The position numbers were made by a program, and so were the translations under genes. Under the pieces are notes generated by a model, which worked only from the letters and a program-made list of their open reading frames with translations, ran no database searches and was not told the DNA's origin. A stretch of 50,517 nt of DNA from Flavobacterium collinsii (GTDB lineage: Bacteria; Bacteroidota; Bacteroidia; Flavobacteriales; Flavobacteriaceae). Positions 7,481 through 17,369 of the stretch are shown here, piece after piece. The stretch covers positions 1 through 50,517 of the forward strand of contig NZ_CADCST010000136.1 in the NCBI RefSeq assembly GCF_902804485.1, written 5' to 3'. Numbering within the stretch: the first letter of the stretch is position 1; the number at the start of each line of letters is the position of its first letter.

Positions 7481-10400
7481 ATGAATAATTTTTCATTTTA
7501 CAAGGATGGTAAGACTCTTTATTGCCTGTTTTTTTTCGGGTGTTTCCTGTCTTTCACTCCTGTTTTATCATCCAACTTGCTACGGCAACAACAGTCCAGT
7601 TTCCAACAGAATATAATCCACGGTATCATCACAGATGGTGCTAATGTACTACCTGGAGTTACCATAGCGGTAAAGAGCAAATCCAATTCCGGTACAATTT
7701 CCGATTATAATGGACAATATACTATTACAGCGAGTAGCTCCGATACGCTAATAGTGTCTTTTATTGGTTACAAAACAGCACTAATCCCAATAAAAGGACG
7801 TAAAACTGTCGACATCCAATTACAGTACGATACAACAAATCTTCAAGAAGTTAGAGTCAATGCAGGGTACTATTCGGTCAAATCCAGCGAACGCACAGGG
7901 AGTATTGCCCGCATTACTTCCAAAGACATCGAAACTCAACCTGTCTCGAATGTACTTGCCACTATGCAAGGACGTATGGCTGGGGTGAATGTCATACAAA
8001 GCACGGGTGTTCCCGGCGGAGGTTTTGAAATCAAAATCCGTGGACAAAATAGTATTCGAAGTGACGGGAATGCACCATTATACATCATAGACGGAGTACC
8101 TTATGCCTCTGACCCAATTGGATCGAGTCGAACTGCTACCACATTTCCAACTGCTACAAGTCCATTAAACAGTATTAATCCCGACATGATTGAAAGCATT
8201 GAAATTCTAAAAGATGCAGATGCTACAGCCATATACGGTTCTAGAGGTGCTAATGGTGTTGTGCTTATCTCCATCAAAAAAGGAAAAGCAGGAAAAACAA
8301 CTTTTAATGTTACTGCTTCAACAGCTGTAGGTACCGTCACTCGCTTTCTAAAACTCATGAATACCCAAGAGTATTTAGCCATGCGCAAACAGGCATTTAT
8401 AAACGATGGTCTTACCCAGTATGGTCCTTTGGACTATGACATCAATGGTACTTGGGATCAAAACAGGTATACCGATTGGCAAAAGGAACTCTTGGGCGGT
8501 ACAGCTCAGATCACGAACCTTCAAGGAACCGTATCGGGAGGCTCTGAGAATACTCAATTTTTGGTGAGCGGTAGTTATTATACCGAATCAACCGTATTCC
8601 CCGGTGATTTTCTATATAAAAAAGGAGGAGTTCAAATGAATCTTAATCATCGCTCAGAGGACAAAAAATTTAGGTTAACATTCTCAGCAGGTTATACGAG
8701 TCAAAATAACAACCAGCCTTCGTATGATTTCAGTTACGATGCGCGCTCCTTACCACCTAATGCTCCAGCATTGTATGATGCAAATGGAAACTTAAATTGG
8801 GAAAATAGTACTTGGGAAAATCCTCTGAGAAATCTCAATACCCAATTTGTAGCAAAAACAAATGATCTGATTGCCAATACCGTACTGTCTTATGAAGTAC
8901 TGCCGGGATTATTACTTAAAAGCAGTTTAGGTTTTACCGATTTAAGTACCAATGAAACCCGAATAGTCCCTTCCACTACAGCCAATCCTGCTCTTGGGGC
9001 CGACAGTTCTACTTCAGCGATATTTCTAAATAATACCGATCGTTCTTCGTGGATAGTTGAACCTCAAATCAATTGGAGAAAAGAATTGGGAGCCGGAAAA
9101 TTGGAACTGCTTTTAGGTGCTACCTTTCAAAACCAGATTACTGGGCGGCTGCATCAATCAGGAACTGGATTCAGCTCCAATAGTCTGATTTATAATTTGG
9201 CTGCAGCAAAAACAACACGTGTATTGCTGAATGAAGAAATCCAATATAAATACCAAGCTTTTTTTGGCAGATTAAATTACAACTGGCAACAACGTTATAT
9301 TGTGAACTTAACAGCAAGACGTGATGGTTCGAGCCGTTTTGGACCAGGAAATCAATTTGCCAATTTTGGAGCAGTCGGTGCAGCTTGGTTATTTTCTAAT
9401 GAAAAATTTCTAAAGCACAGCTCGTGGCTCAGTTTTGGAAAAATCCGCTCTAGTTACGGCACGACAGGCAATGACCAAATTGGGGATTATCAATTTTTAA
9501 ATACCTATACCACAGGAGTAATTTACAATGGAATCGTAGGTCTACGCCCCTCAAGGCTTTACAATGCTAATTTTGGATGGGAAACCAATAAAAAATTGGA
9601 ATTGGCATTGGAACTTGGGTTTCTGCAAGATCGTATTTTTACCACTGTTGCGTGGTACCAAAACCGATCTTCCAATCAGTTAGTAGGGGTTCCTCTTCCC
9701 GGAACAACAGGCTTTACTCTTTTACAGTCCAATCTGGATGCTACTGTAGAAAATGCAGGAATAGAACTCATCTTGCGTACTATTAATTTCAGCAGTGATG
9801 CCTTTAACTGGAGCACTAATTTCAACCTCACTTTTGCCCGTAATAAATTAATTAGCTTTCCTGGACTGGAAAGTTCACCTTACAGCCAGCAGTATCGCAT
9901 TGGTCAGCCCTTAAATATTGAATTACTTTATAAATACAAAAGCGTTAATCCCCAAACCGGAATTTATGAATTTGAAGACACCAATAAGGATGGCAGGATC
10001 TCTTTTCCGGAAGACCAGCAAACCTTGGTTGATCTAAATCCCGAGTACTATGGAGGCATTCAGAATCAAATCAGTTATAAACGATTGTCATTGGATTTCT
10101 TATTTCAATTTGTAAAGCAAAAAAATCGCAACTACCCGATGGGTCCCGCAGGTATGATGTCCAATCAGCAGGAAAGAATGACAAACAGTTGGCAACAAAC
10201 TGGAGACATTGCTCCCTATCAAATCTATACGACAGGTTATAATAATGATGCTATAACCGGAGATAATTTATATGCTGAAAGTGACGCTGCTATTAGCGAC
10301 GCTTCCTTTATTCGCTTGAAAAACATCGCTCTTACTTATGATGTTCCTTTAAGTTTAAAGGAAACTCAGTTTAAAATTATGCTGCAAGGTCAGAACCTTT

Positions 10401-10501
10401 TGACTTTTACGTCTTACAAAGACGGAGATCCTGAATTTACCAGTTATGGTTTTTTACCACCTCTTAAGGTTATCTCTGCTGGGGTGCAATTAACATTTTA
10501 A
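7481..10501 (+). CDS. SusC/RagA-family TonB-dependent outer-membrane transporter
   Basis: The 1006-residue protein has a signal peptide (about 1-31), a carboxypeptidase-regulatory-like beta-sandwich (about 42-110, IIHGIITDGANVLPGVTIAV ... GYKT), a TonB plug domain (about 135-265) with the family signature IYGSRGANGVVLI, and a long C-terminal beta-barrel ending in an aromatic-rich strand (VISAGVQLTF). It would form the outer-membrane channel of a SusCD complex powered by TonB-ExbBD. The next gene encodes the SusD lid 10 bp downstream, then a peptidase, so the cargo is probably peptides, as with RagAB, rather than glycans. No carbohydrate-active enzyme is nearby. Confidence 0.96.
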   Translation: MNNFSFYKDGKTLYCLFFFGCFLSFTPVLSSNLLRQQQSSFQQNIIHGIITDGANVLPGVTIAVKSKSNSGTISDYNGQYTITASSSDTLIVSFIGYKTALIPIKGRKTVDIQLQYDTTNLQEVRVNAGYYSVKSSERTGSIARITSKDIETQPVSNVLATMQGRMAGVNVIQSTGVPGGGFEIKIRGQNSIRSDGNAPLYIIDGVPYASDPIGSSRTATTFPTATSPLNSINPDMIESIEILKDADATAIYGSRGANGVVLISIKKGKAGKTTFNVTASTAVGTVTRFLKLMNTQEYLAMRKQAFINDGLTQYGPLDYDINGTWDQNRYTDWQKELLGGTAQITNLQGTVSGGSENTQFLVSGSYYTESTVFPGDFLYKKGGVQMNLNHRSEDKKFRLTFSAGYTSQNNNQPSYDFSYDARSLPPNAPALYDANGNLNWENSTWENPLRNLNTQFVAKTNDLIANTVLSYEVLPGLLLKSSLGFTDLSTNETRIVPSTTANPALGADSSTSAIFLNNTDRSSWIVEPQINWRKELGAGKLELLLGATFQNQITGRLHQSGTGFSSNSLIYNLAAAKTTRVLLNEEIQYKYQAFFGRLNYNWQQRYIVNLTARRDGSSRFGPGNQFANFGAVGAAWLFSNEKFLKHSSWLSFGKIRSSYGTTGNDQIGDYQFLNTYTTGVIYNGIVGLRPSRLYNANFGWETNKKLELALELGFLQDRIFTTVAWYQNRSSNQLVGVPLPGTTGFTLLQSNLDATVENAGIELILRTINFSSDAFNWSTNFNLTFARNKLISFPGLESSPYSQQYRIGQPLNIELLYKYKSVNPQTGIYEFEDTNKDGRISFPEDQQTLVDLNPEYYGGIQNQISYKRLSLDFLFQFVKQKNRNYPMGPAGMMSNQQERMTNSWQQTGDIAPYQIYTTGYNNDAITGDNLYAESDAAISDASFIRLKNIALTYDVPLSLKETQFKIMLQGQNLLTFTSYKDGDPEFTSYGFLPPLKVISAGVQLTF

Positions 10502-10511
10502 TCCAACGAAA

Positions 10512-11906
10512 ATGAAAACATTCTATCTTACCATAAAACAGTTTCTATGGGTAAGCATTTTATTTATGCTAAACTCCTGCGATTCATTTGTCGATGTTGA
10601 ATTACCAAAATCACAGCTCATCAATACTACGGTATTCGAGGATTACCCTACGGCAAATGCTGCTATTATCGACATATATGCTAACATTCGAGACAAAGGG
10701 ATGTTAACCGGAGCAGGTTTGGGTATTTCCAATCAGCTAGGAAATTTTGCCGATGAAATAATCAGTACTCAAAATCCAAACAATCCCAGTTTGAATTTCT
10801 ACAACAATAGTCTTCTGGCTTCTAATACCTCGGTATCGGGATACTGGAATATTACCTATAACCAAATATATGCCGCCAATGCTGTAATTGAAGGTGTTGC
10901 AGCGAGTAAAAACCTCTCTGTAGATCAGAAAAAACAACTGACAGGAGAAGCCCTTTTTATTCGCGCTTTGTTGCATTTTTATCTGGTGAATGTTTTTGGC
11001 GATGTGCCTTATATAACCCAAACGGATTATAAAAAAAACAGCACGGTGAGCAGAACACCTACTGGCGAAGTATATCAAAATTATATTGCTGATTTAGAAA
11101 ATGCAATTGCTGTTTTGCCTGACACTGCAACTACGAGTGATGTAGAAAGAGTGCGTCCCAATAAATCCACAGCACAAGGGTTATTAGCAAGGATTTATCT
11201 TTATAACAAATCCTATCCCGAAGCAGCCAATATGGCTTCGGCTGTTCTAAATCACGAAGGCTTATATGTGTTAGAGCAAAACATTGCTAAAGTTTTTTTA
11301 ATTGGTTCCAAAGAAACAATTTGGCAATTGCAATCCGGAAATGCAGGACTAAATACAGCCGAAGCCTCTTTCTTTACTTTTACTTCAGGGCCTCCTCCTT
11401 TAGTTTCTTTGAGTGATAATCTTGTAAATTCTTTTAAACCAAATGATTTGCGTAAATCCAATTGGATAAAAACAATAACAAAAGGAACGGCAACATGGTA
11501 TCATCCTTATAAATATAAAGAAAACAAATCAACCTCGGTTTCAAAGGAATATTCTATTGTCTTTCGCTTGGCAGAGCAATACCTCATCAGAGCAGAAGCT
11601 CGCGCTCAGCAAGGTGATCTTATTGGAGCCAAGGAAGATTTAAACAAAATTAGGCTACGGGCTGGGCTCTCTGGTACTACGGCGCAAACCCAGCAGGAAA
11701 TTCTTGATGGTATTCTACTGGAAAGAAGATGGGAGTTTTTTACCGAACGAGGGCATCGTTTTTTTGATTTGAAGCGGACTGGGAAACTTGACAGTACTTT
11801 AACCGGATTGAAATTAGGTTGGAACACCACCGACATTTTATTTCCTATTCCGGAAAGTGAATTAAGCACAAATCCTAATCTGAGACCTCAAAATCCGGGA
11901 TACTAA
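10512..11906 (+). CDS. SusD/RagB-family nutrient-binding outer-membrane lipoprotein
   Basis: The 464-residue protein has a lipoprotein signal peptide (lipobox LNSC, then DSFVDVELPKSQL) and the helical TPR-like SusD fold. Typical SusD segments are visible: LTGEALFIRALLHFYLVNVF near residue 140 and ERRWEFFTERGHRFFDLKRTG near 405, with the C-terminal LFPIPESEL. It caps the SusC barrel on the cell surface and delivers ligand. It lies 10 bp after SusC and 11 bp before the S9 peptidase, so the three form one operon. Confidence 0.95.
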   Translation: MKTFYLTIKQFLWVSILFMLNSCDSFVDVELPKSQLINTTVFEDYPTANAAIIDIYANIRDKGMLTGAGLGISNQLGNFADEIISTQNPNNPSLNFYNNSLLASNTSVSGYWNITYNQIYAANAVIEGVAASKNLSVDQKKQLTGEALFIRALLHFYLVNVFGDVPYITQTDYKKNSTVSRTPTGEVYQNYIADLENAIAVLPDTATTSDVERVRPNKSTAQGLLARIYLYNKSYPEAANMASAVLNHEGLYVLEQNIAKVFLIGSKETIWQLQSGNAGLNTAEASFFTFTSGPPPLVSLSDNLVNSFKPNDLRKSNWIKTITKGTATWYHPYKYKENKSTSVSKEYSIVFRLAEQYLIRAEARAQQGDLIGAKEDLNKIRLRAGLSGTTAQTQQEILDGILLERRWEFFTERGHRFFDLKRTGKLDSTLTGLKLGWNTTDILFPIPESELSTNPNLRPQNPGY

Positions 11907-11917
11907 ATATAAGAGCC

Positions 11918-14584
11918 ATGTTCACAAACCATATCCAAGATAGGGACAAAACCAGTACATTTTATTATTTGTGCCCTAAATTAATTTTAGTTTTATTTTT
12001 TATTTTGCCATTAGTAACCTGTCCTTCTTGGGGGCAGGTGGTGCAAAAAAAACAATTAACGGCTTCCGATTATCATTTATGGGGAACAGTAGATTTAGAT
12101 AAAGTTTCACCTGACGAAAAATGGGCAAGCTATAGAATGACATATGATACGGGTATTGATACTTTATTTGTTCGAAATATCCTGAGCCGCAAAACATACC
12201 ACTTCGCTGGTGGTAACACTTCACTCTTTACAAAGGATAACGTTTATATATGTCAAAAGGCAGAAGAGCTACAAATCCTAGATACAAAAACGGCAAAAAA
12301 AGAAACAATACATAACGTTAAAAAGTACACTTATTGCCCCGAAACAAATCAGTTAATCCTTCTTGTTAGATCAGAGGATAGTATGAGTACTTTAATTATT
12401 CGATCACCAATAGGCAAGATTATAAAGAAAATTACTGACGTAACCCAATTTTCCTTAAGTCCAAAGGGACAGCAATTGGTATATTCCACTTTTTCAAACC
12501 ATAAAAATTCGCTTGTACTGCTTGATCTTAAAAACATAAATAATGCAAAGAGGCTCTTTATTGATAGCGCAACTCATTTTAATAATTTTTCATGGCAAAA
12601 AGAAGGATATACACTGGCTTTTCTTACACAATCCAATGATCTGTCTAATAATTCGCTTTGCTATTATATTTTAGAAAAGGATAAACTATATCAATTAGAT
12701 CCAACAACACAACCTAATTTTCCAAATAATGCAACTATAACGGATGATTCTTTCTATAAGATATCAATCTCGGATGATATGCAAAAAGTTTTTTTTGCAA
12801 TCAAAAATAAAATCAATATTCCGGAAATTAAACCGGATTCAAATGTGGAGGTTTGGAATGCAAATGACAAATGGATTTATCCACAGAATCAGAGAAGCGG
12901 AAATTTTGAAAAGACAGAAAAATTAGCTTTATGGTTGCCATTGGAGAACCGTTTTACTGCTATTACCTCAAATGAGCTTCCCAAGGTTATGCTCTCTGGA
13001 AATCAGCAATATGCCATTTTATCCAATCCAAAAGATTATGAGCCGCAATTCGAAACAGAAAGTCCGAGAGATTATTACATTATGGATCTTAATACATTTG
13101 AAAAAAGCCTTTTTTTAAACAAACAAGACAGTAATTATACGCTTGTTATTCCTTCTTCAGTTGGAAAATATGTAGCTTACTTCAAAGAAGATAATTGGTG
13201 GGTATACGATATTGCTAATAAAACTCATAAAAATATCACGATTAATGCTGGAGGTAAATTTAAAGCTAAAGTGCATACACTCATTACAGAATCTGCTTGT
13301 GGCAATCCTGGATGGAGTACTGACGACAAAGAGATTTTGATTTATGACCAGTATGATTTATGGGCTTTTACTTCTGATGGCAGTACCTCAAGGAGACTCA
13401 CTCATGGACGGGAAGCAAAAATCAAGTATCGTATAGCCGAAGTTCCAAATGAAAGGACCCTGAATTTTATTTATGATGGGATGAAAATAAAGAGCTTTGA
13501 TTTGTCTTATGGATTACTCCTCAGAGCGGAAGGCGAACATGGAAAAACGGGTTATTTTAAATGGAGCATTAATGCAGGTACAAAGCCCATTGTCTATGGA
13601 GACAGTTATATCGATCAATTAAATTATGCCTCCCAAAAGAAAAGTATGTTCTACAGAGAGCAAAAATTTGATAGTGCTCCTCAATTGATGGTAACGAAGG
13701 ATTTTTTAAAACCTATTTCATTTTTTAAAAGTAATCCCCAGCAAGAAAAATACTTTTGGGGCAAATCAGCACTCATTAAATATCAGAATTCTAAAAACCA
13801 AAATCTAAAAGGGGTTTTGTTGTATCCTGCCAATTATGATCCAAAGCAAAAATATCCCATGATTGTTCCTATTTATGAAATTCAGTCTGATTTACTTCAT
13901 CATTACATTAATCCTTCGTACTATAATGAAGCCGGCATTAATCCAACTGTTTTTGCCTCTCAGGGCTATTTTGTTTTTTTGCCGGATATAATTCATGAAG
14001 ATGGGAATCCGGGTATTTCGGCAACGGATTGTGTTATCACTGGAACAAAAAAGATTATTGATATAGGGATTATAAACCCTGATAAAATTGGACTTATCGG
14101 ACATTCGTTCGGAGGATTTGAGGCCACATTTATCATAACTCAAACCGACATATTTGCAACTGTCATTGCAAGTGGGGCAATTACGGATTTAAACAGCTTT
14201 TATCTGACCATTAACCAAAAATCCGGAAAACCGGATATGTGGCGCTTTCAAAGTGAACAATGGCGAATGGGGAAAACACCTTTTGAAGCTCCTTTAGCCT
14301 ATGAGGCTAATTCTCCCCTAGCTCATGTTCAGAAGATCAAAACACCTCTTTTGCTATGGACTGGAAAACAAGACAAACAAGTTGATCCGCATCAGACTAT
14401 AGAATTCTATTTGGCACTTCGTCGATTGGGCAAAAAAAACATAACGTTATTTTACCCCAATGAAGGTCATGTTCTGACGAATACGACAAACCAAAAAGAT
14501 CTTGCAATTCGCATGCAGGAATGGTTTGGATATTTTTTAAAAGATGAGCCACCGACCCCGTGGATTAAAGAAGGATTGAAGTAA
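11918..14584 (+). CDS. S9-family (prolyl oligopeptidase) serine peptidase
   Basis: The 888-residue protein has an N-terminal signal peptide (hydrophobic LILVLFFILPLVTC about 22-36), a WD/beta-propeller-like region (about 60-600) and a C-terminal alpha/beta-hydrolase domain (about 630-880). The catalytic serine is in GHSFGG (near residue 730), the aspartate is in GKQDKQVD and the histidine is in NEGHVL, so the triad is intact. It would cut short peptides in the periplasm or at the surface after or before import by the SusCD pair encoded just upstream. No T9SS C-terminal sorting domain is obvious. Confidence 0.93.
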   Translation: MFTNHIQDRDKTSTFYYLCPKLILVLFFILPLVTCPSWGQVVQKKQLTASDYHLWGTVDLDKVSPDEKWASYRMTYDTGIDTLFVRNILSRKTYHFAGGNTSLFTKDNVYICQKAEELQILDTKTAKKETIHNVKKYTYCPETNQLILLVRSEDSMSTLIIRSPIGKIIKKITDVTQFSLSPKGQQLVYSTFSNHKNSLVLLDLKNINNAKRLFIDSATHFNNFSWQKEGYTLAFLTQSNDLSNNSLCYYILEKDKLYQLDPTTQPNFPNNATITDDSFYKISISDDMQKVFFAIKNKINIPEIKPDSNVEVWNANDKWIYPQNQRSGNFEKTEKLALWLPLENRFTAITSNELPKVMLSGNQQYAILSNPKDYEPQFETESPRDYYIMDLNTFEKSLFLNKQDSNYTLVIPSSVGKYVAYFKEDNWWVYDIANKTHKNITINAGGKFKAKVHTLITESACGNPGWSTDDKEILIYDQYDLWAFTSDGSTSRRLTHGREAKIKYRIAEVPNERTLNFIYDGMKIKSFDLSYGLLLRAEGEHGKTGYFKWSINAGTKPIVYGDSYIDQLNYASQKKSMFYREQKFDSAPQLMVTKDFLKPISFFKSNPQQEKYFWGKSALIKYQNSKNQNLKGVLLYPANYDPKQKYPMIVPIYEIQSDLLHHYINPSYYNEAGINPTVFASQGYFVFLPDIIHEDGNPGISATDCVITGTKKIIDIGIINPDKIGLIGHSFGGFEATFIITQTDIFATVIASGAITDLNSFYLTINQKSGKPDMWRFQSEQWRMGKTPFEAPLAYEANSPLAHVQKIKTPLLLWTGKQDKQVDPHQTIEFYLALRRLGKKNITLFYPNEGHVLTNTTNQKDLAIRMQEWFGYFLKDEPPTPWIKEGLK

Positions 14585-14611
14585 TTATTGATAAATCAAT
14601 TTAAAAAACAT

Positions 14612-14635
14612 TGCAGTTCCGTTTATGGAACTGCA
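14612..14635. terminator. hairpin at the end of two convergent transcripts
   Basis: TGCAGTTCC (14612-14620), loop GTTTAT, GGAACTGCA (14627-14635), lying between the converging S9 peptidase and small-protein genes. A 6-A run precedes it, giving a U-tract on the minus strand. A near copy of this hairpin follows the paralogous small-protein gene at 15061-15086. Confidence 0.65.
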
Positions 14636-14668
14636 TTACTGTTTTGACAAGTATTTTAATTAAGTTGT

Positions 14669-14941
14669 TCAAGGACGATATAAGGGGATTACACAAGTAC
14701 CATTATCATCTTTCTCATAGGCTATTGGTCCTGTTGTACCATATAGACGGCAAAGAAATGGTGATAGTGTACCACAATTTATAGATACATCTCTACATAG
14801 GCCCTGTGCGTCTACTAAATATCCTATTACTGGAGGTTTATCCTTAGGTAGTCTTTGCATAGAAGTGGTTGCAAAAGCTCCCGTAATTCCCAAAACTATA
14901 ACAACAAATGACATGCTGTTTTTTAAAAATATTTTTTTCAT
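14669..14941 (-). CDS. small secreted four-cysteine protein (DUF6520-like), copy 1
   Basis: The open frame extends upstream to 15061, but the ATG at 14941 aligns with the paralogous gene next door and opens a signal peptide (MKKIFLKNSMSFVVIVLGITG). The 90-residue product has four cysteines in the mature part and a conserved tail with TTGPIAYEKDD and PLYRP. It resembles the short secreted proteins labelled DUF6520 in flavobacteria, whose function is unknown. The four cysteines are conserved in the second copy, suggesting two disulfides. Its neighbour encodes a MauE/DoxX-type redox-associated membrane protein. Confidence 0.8.
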   Translation of the reverse strand: MKKIFLKNSMSFVVIVLGITGAFATTSMQRLPKDKPPVIGYLVDAQGLCRDVSINCGTLSPFLCRLYGTTGPIAYEKDDNGTCVIPLYRP

Positions 14942-15060
14942 ACTATTAAATTTTAAATTACACTTTGATTTACATTTTTCTACAATTATTAATTGAACAT
15001 TTCCTAACAGATAGACCTCTAAGGATTTAAAATAATTATTCATCAATGAAATTAAAAACA

Positions 15061-15086
15061 ATGCAGTTCCGGTTACGGAACTGCAT
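15061..15086 (-). terminator. hairpin terminator of copy 2
   Basis: ATGCAGTTCCG (15061-15071), loop GTTA, CGGAACTGCAT (15076-15086): an 11-bp perfect stem with an A-rich 5' flank, hence U-rich on the minus strand. Almost the same stem follows copy 1, so gene and terminator were duplicated together. Confidence 0.65.
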
Positions 15087-15119
15087 TGCCATTTTGATAA
15101 ACACTTTAATACGATTCAA

Positions 15120-15395
15120 TCAAGGACGATACAAAGGTTGTACACAATTATCGTCATCGTCTTTCTCATAGGCTATTGGTCCTGTTGTACCATTTAGACG
15201 ACAAAGAAAAGCTTTAGGCGTATCATCACAAGCCACCGGGATATCGAGACATTCATTTTGTGAATTAGCAATATATCCTACCGTTGGAGCTACGTCTTTC
15301 GATGCGCTTTGCATAGAAGTAGTTACAAAAGCTCCTGAAATTCCCATCACTACAACAGCGAAAGGCGTAATTTTTTTTAAAAATAAATTTTTCAT
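15120..15395 (-). CDS. small secreted four-cysteine protein (DUF6520-like), copy 2
   Basis: The 91-residue paralogue of the 14669-14941 product shares the signal peptide pattern (MKNLFLKKITPFAVVVMGISG), the TTSMQ motif, four cysteines and the tail TTGPIAYEKDD. The parts between the first and third cysteine differ most, while the C-terminal half is nearly invariant, as expected for a family with a conserved recognition or export element. It lies downstream of the MauE-like gene on the same strand, about 100 bp away. Confidence 0.8.
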   Translation of the reverse strand: MKNLFLKKITPFAVVVMGISGAFVTTSMQSASKDVAPTVGYIANSQNECLDIPVACDDTPKAFLCRLNGTTGPIAYEKDDDDNCVQPLYRP

Positions 15396-15496
15396 AATAT
15401 TAAATTTTAAATTACACTTTGATCTACTTTTTTATACAGGTATTCGATCTAATTCCTGATACTGATCAGTATATGTTTATGTCTTGCACATCTATT

Positions 15497-17014
15497 TTAG
15501 TTGGTTTTTAATTCTTTTGTTAGTATCGTTTTTAATTCATGAACAACAAGGTCATTGCCTATTATAGCATACAAATGGGTTGTTGTAACAAATAAGGAAT
15601 TAAGCTCATTATCGCCTGTTTTATAAATAGGAAAACTCAGTAAATAGGCATTTTTGTTTAGGTCATATACATCAATAATAAATGATTTTTGCCAGAGCTT
15701 ATCATTTTCATATTTGCCTTTTACTTTAGAGTGAACAAACAATAACTTTTGACAAATAGCAGCATGAGCATTCACTACAAATGGAGGAGATGACATTTCA
15801 GCCTGAGTTCCATTTTTGAGATACGAAACTTTAATTTTCGCATGTTTTATAGTATCTATTGTGTGCCCTCTATAATCGAGTATACCATTTTTATTTGCTA
15901 CTATAAACTCGTTGCGATAGTAATACTGGTAGACCATTCTATTTAGTTCTTCGCTATACAATAATGTTCCGTCAGTATCAAAAATACCATCAATCTGTTG
16001 TTGCAAAAGATCCCTGTTGTATGTTGTTTTAGCAGTAGGATTTGAAGTAAAAACACCTAACACATTTGCTAATTTTTTAGCATTATTAGATCTAAAAGCT
16101 ATAGTAGTACTATCAATAGGTACCGCTAGCGTAAAATATGGAATACCTTTAAGTTCTTTTGTTATTTTCCAGTCCGAAGTACTTCCTCTAAAAATAGTTG
16201 GTACGCTTCCATCTATCAGGTAAAAATTAGAATCTCTTATAACAACGGTAGCCATTTTAAAAGGTATGTTCTTGGGATCAAAAGATATTTTCACTACTTG
16301 TTGATTGCCTAAATTAGTATCCATTGTTATTATATGCAGTGGGTTGGTATAATTTCCAAGGTAAATTCGGTTATTCCTGTAACCCACAAAATAATAGGAA
16401 TTTAATTTTAAATCTATTGCATTAGAAAATACTATGGGATGCTGTGGATAACGCCTGATAAATGGATTTTCATTGTGCATAATGTCCTCAGAAGACAGAA
16501 ATAAAAGCACCACGACAGCTATACTGCCTACTATGGAAATGCTAATTTGTTTTATACTTAAAAAATGCTTTTTTAGAGATTTATTAGTGCTGGCAAAACT
16601 GTTTTTTATGACTATTGCTAAAGCCGCCAATAGCATAAATAAGACATTAAAAACGAGATGGGCGTTCCAACTCATTTTTTCTAATATACCTCCACAGGAA
16701 CATGGAACAAATGAACTGTAATGCAATACAATAAAAATATAAGCTGTGAACATTGTCATCAAACTAAATGCTGCTAAAAGACCAGCACTTTTAAATTTTG
16801 GAATAATAAGAAGTAAGACTATTATCAGCTCAACTGCTGGGACTAACCATGATACCCAAGAAGCAAAAGCACTTAATAAAGGTGATTTTCCAAGCTGTAC
16901 TTCAAAGTTCTCAAAATCTAATAGTTTGCTTACAGCCGCGTAGACAAATAGAAGTATATACAGTAGACCTATTATGTCCAGAATTACATTCTTAATTTTT
17001 ACATCTAGTTTCAT
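15497..17014 (-). CDS. MauE/DoxX-like redox-associated membrane protein with large extracytoplasmic domain
   Basis: The N-terminal third (about residues 8-175) holds five hydrophobic helices typical of the MauE/DoxX family, with the cysteine motif PCSCGG near residue 105, between helices, where these proteins pass electrons or disulfides. The rest (about 185-505) has no further membrane segment and reads as a beta-rich, probably propeller-like periplasmic domain (YYFVGYRNNRIYLGNYTNPL and so on). MauE is needed for disulfide formation in methylamine dehydrogenase maturation. Here the adjacent four-cysteine secreted proteins are obvious candidate substrates. This last point is inference from context. 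Confidence 0.8.
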   Translation of the reverse strand: MKLDVKIKNVILDIIGLLYILLFVYAAVSKLLDFENFEVQLGKSPLLSAFASWVSWLVPAVELIIVLLLIIPKFKSAGLLAAFSLMTMFTAYIFIVLHYSSFVPCSCGGILEKMSWNAHLVFNVLFMLLAALAIVIKNSFASTNKSLKKHFLSIKQISISIVGSIAVVVLLFLSSEDIMHNENPFIRRYPQHPIVFSNAIDLKLNSYYFVGYRNNRIYLGNYTNPLHIITMDTNLGNQQVVKISFDPKNIPFKMATVVIRDSNFYLIDGSVPTIFRGSTSDWKITKELKGIPYFTLAVPIDSTTIAFRSNNAKKLANVLGVFTSNPTAKTTYNRDLLQQQIDGIFDTDGTLLYSEELNRMVYQYYYRNEFIVANKNGILDYRGHTIDTIKHAKIKVSYLKNGTQAEMSSPPFVVNAHAAICQKLLFVHSKVKGKYENDKLWQKSFIIDVYDLNKNAYLLSFPIYKTGDNELNSLFVTTTHLYAIIGNDLVVHELKTILTKELKTN

Positions 17015-17307
17015 GTCTTTTGATCTTTAAGTTGATACAATTATGAAATGTCATTTCTATGATTTTTTCTTAGAATGGTTTTCAAATTTTATGTTTTTCA
17101 AATAGTAAATTGTACTACCATAATTCAATTCCATTAAACTCAAAAAAACTGTCATTTTAAATTAGTTGACTTGGAGCAAACAAAACTACTACAGCCTGTT
17201 TTATAAAGTGTTATCAAAATCCTGCTAAAGGTTTCCCTTTTCCTGCCATTTTCATTGCAGACAATAAAAAAAGAAATATTTTTCTTACTTAAAAAGTAAT
17301 AGATACC
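17015..17307. other. intergenic region without recognised features
   Basis: Between the MauE-like gene and the terminator at 17308 the sequence is AT-rich. I see no ORF or strong repeat. It must hold the promoter of the MauE-like gene. Confidence 0.5.
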
Positions 17308-17346
17308 AAAAAGCCAATAAACGTTTAACATTTATTGGCTTTTTTT
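17308..17346 (-). terminator. intrinsic terminator
   Basis: AAAAGCCAATAAA, 9-nt loop CGTTTAACA, TTTATTGGCTTTT, flanked by A and T tracts on either side. A strong, probably bidirectional terminator just downstream of the minus-strand gene at 17370. Confidence 0.85.
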
Positions 17347-17369
17347 TTATTCTAAATTCATAGTATATT

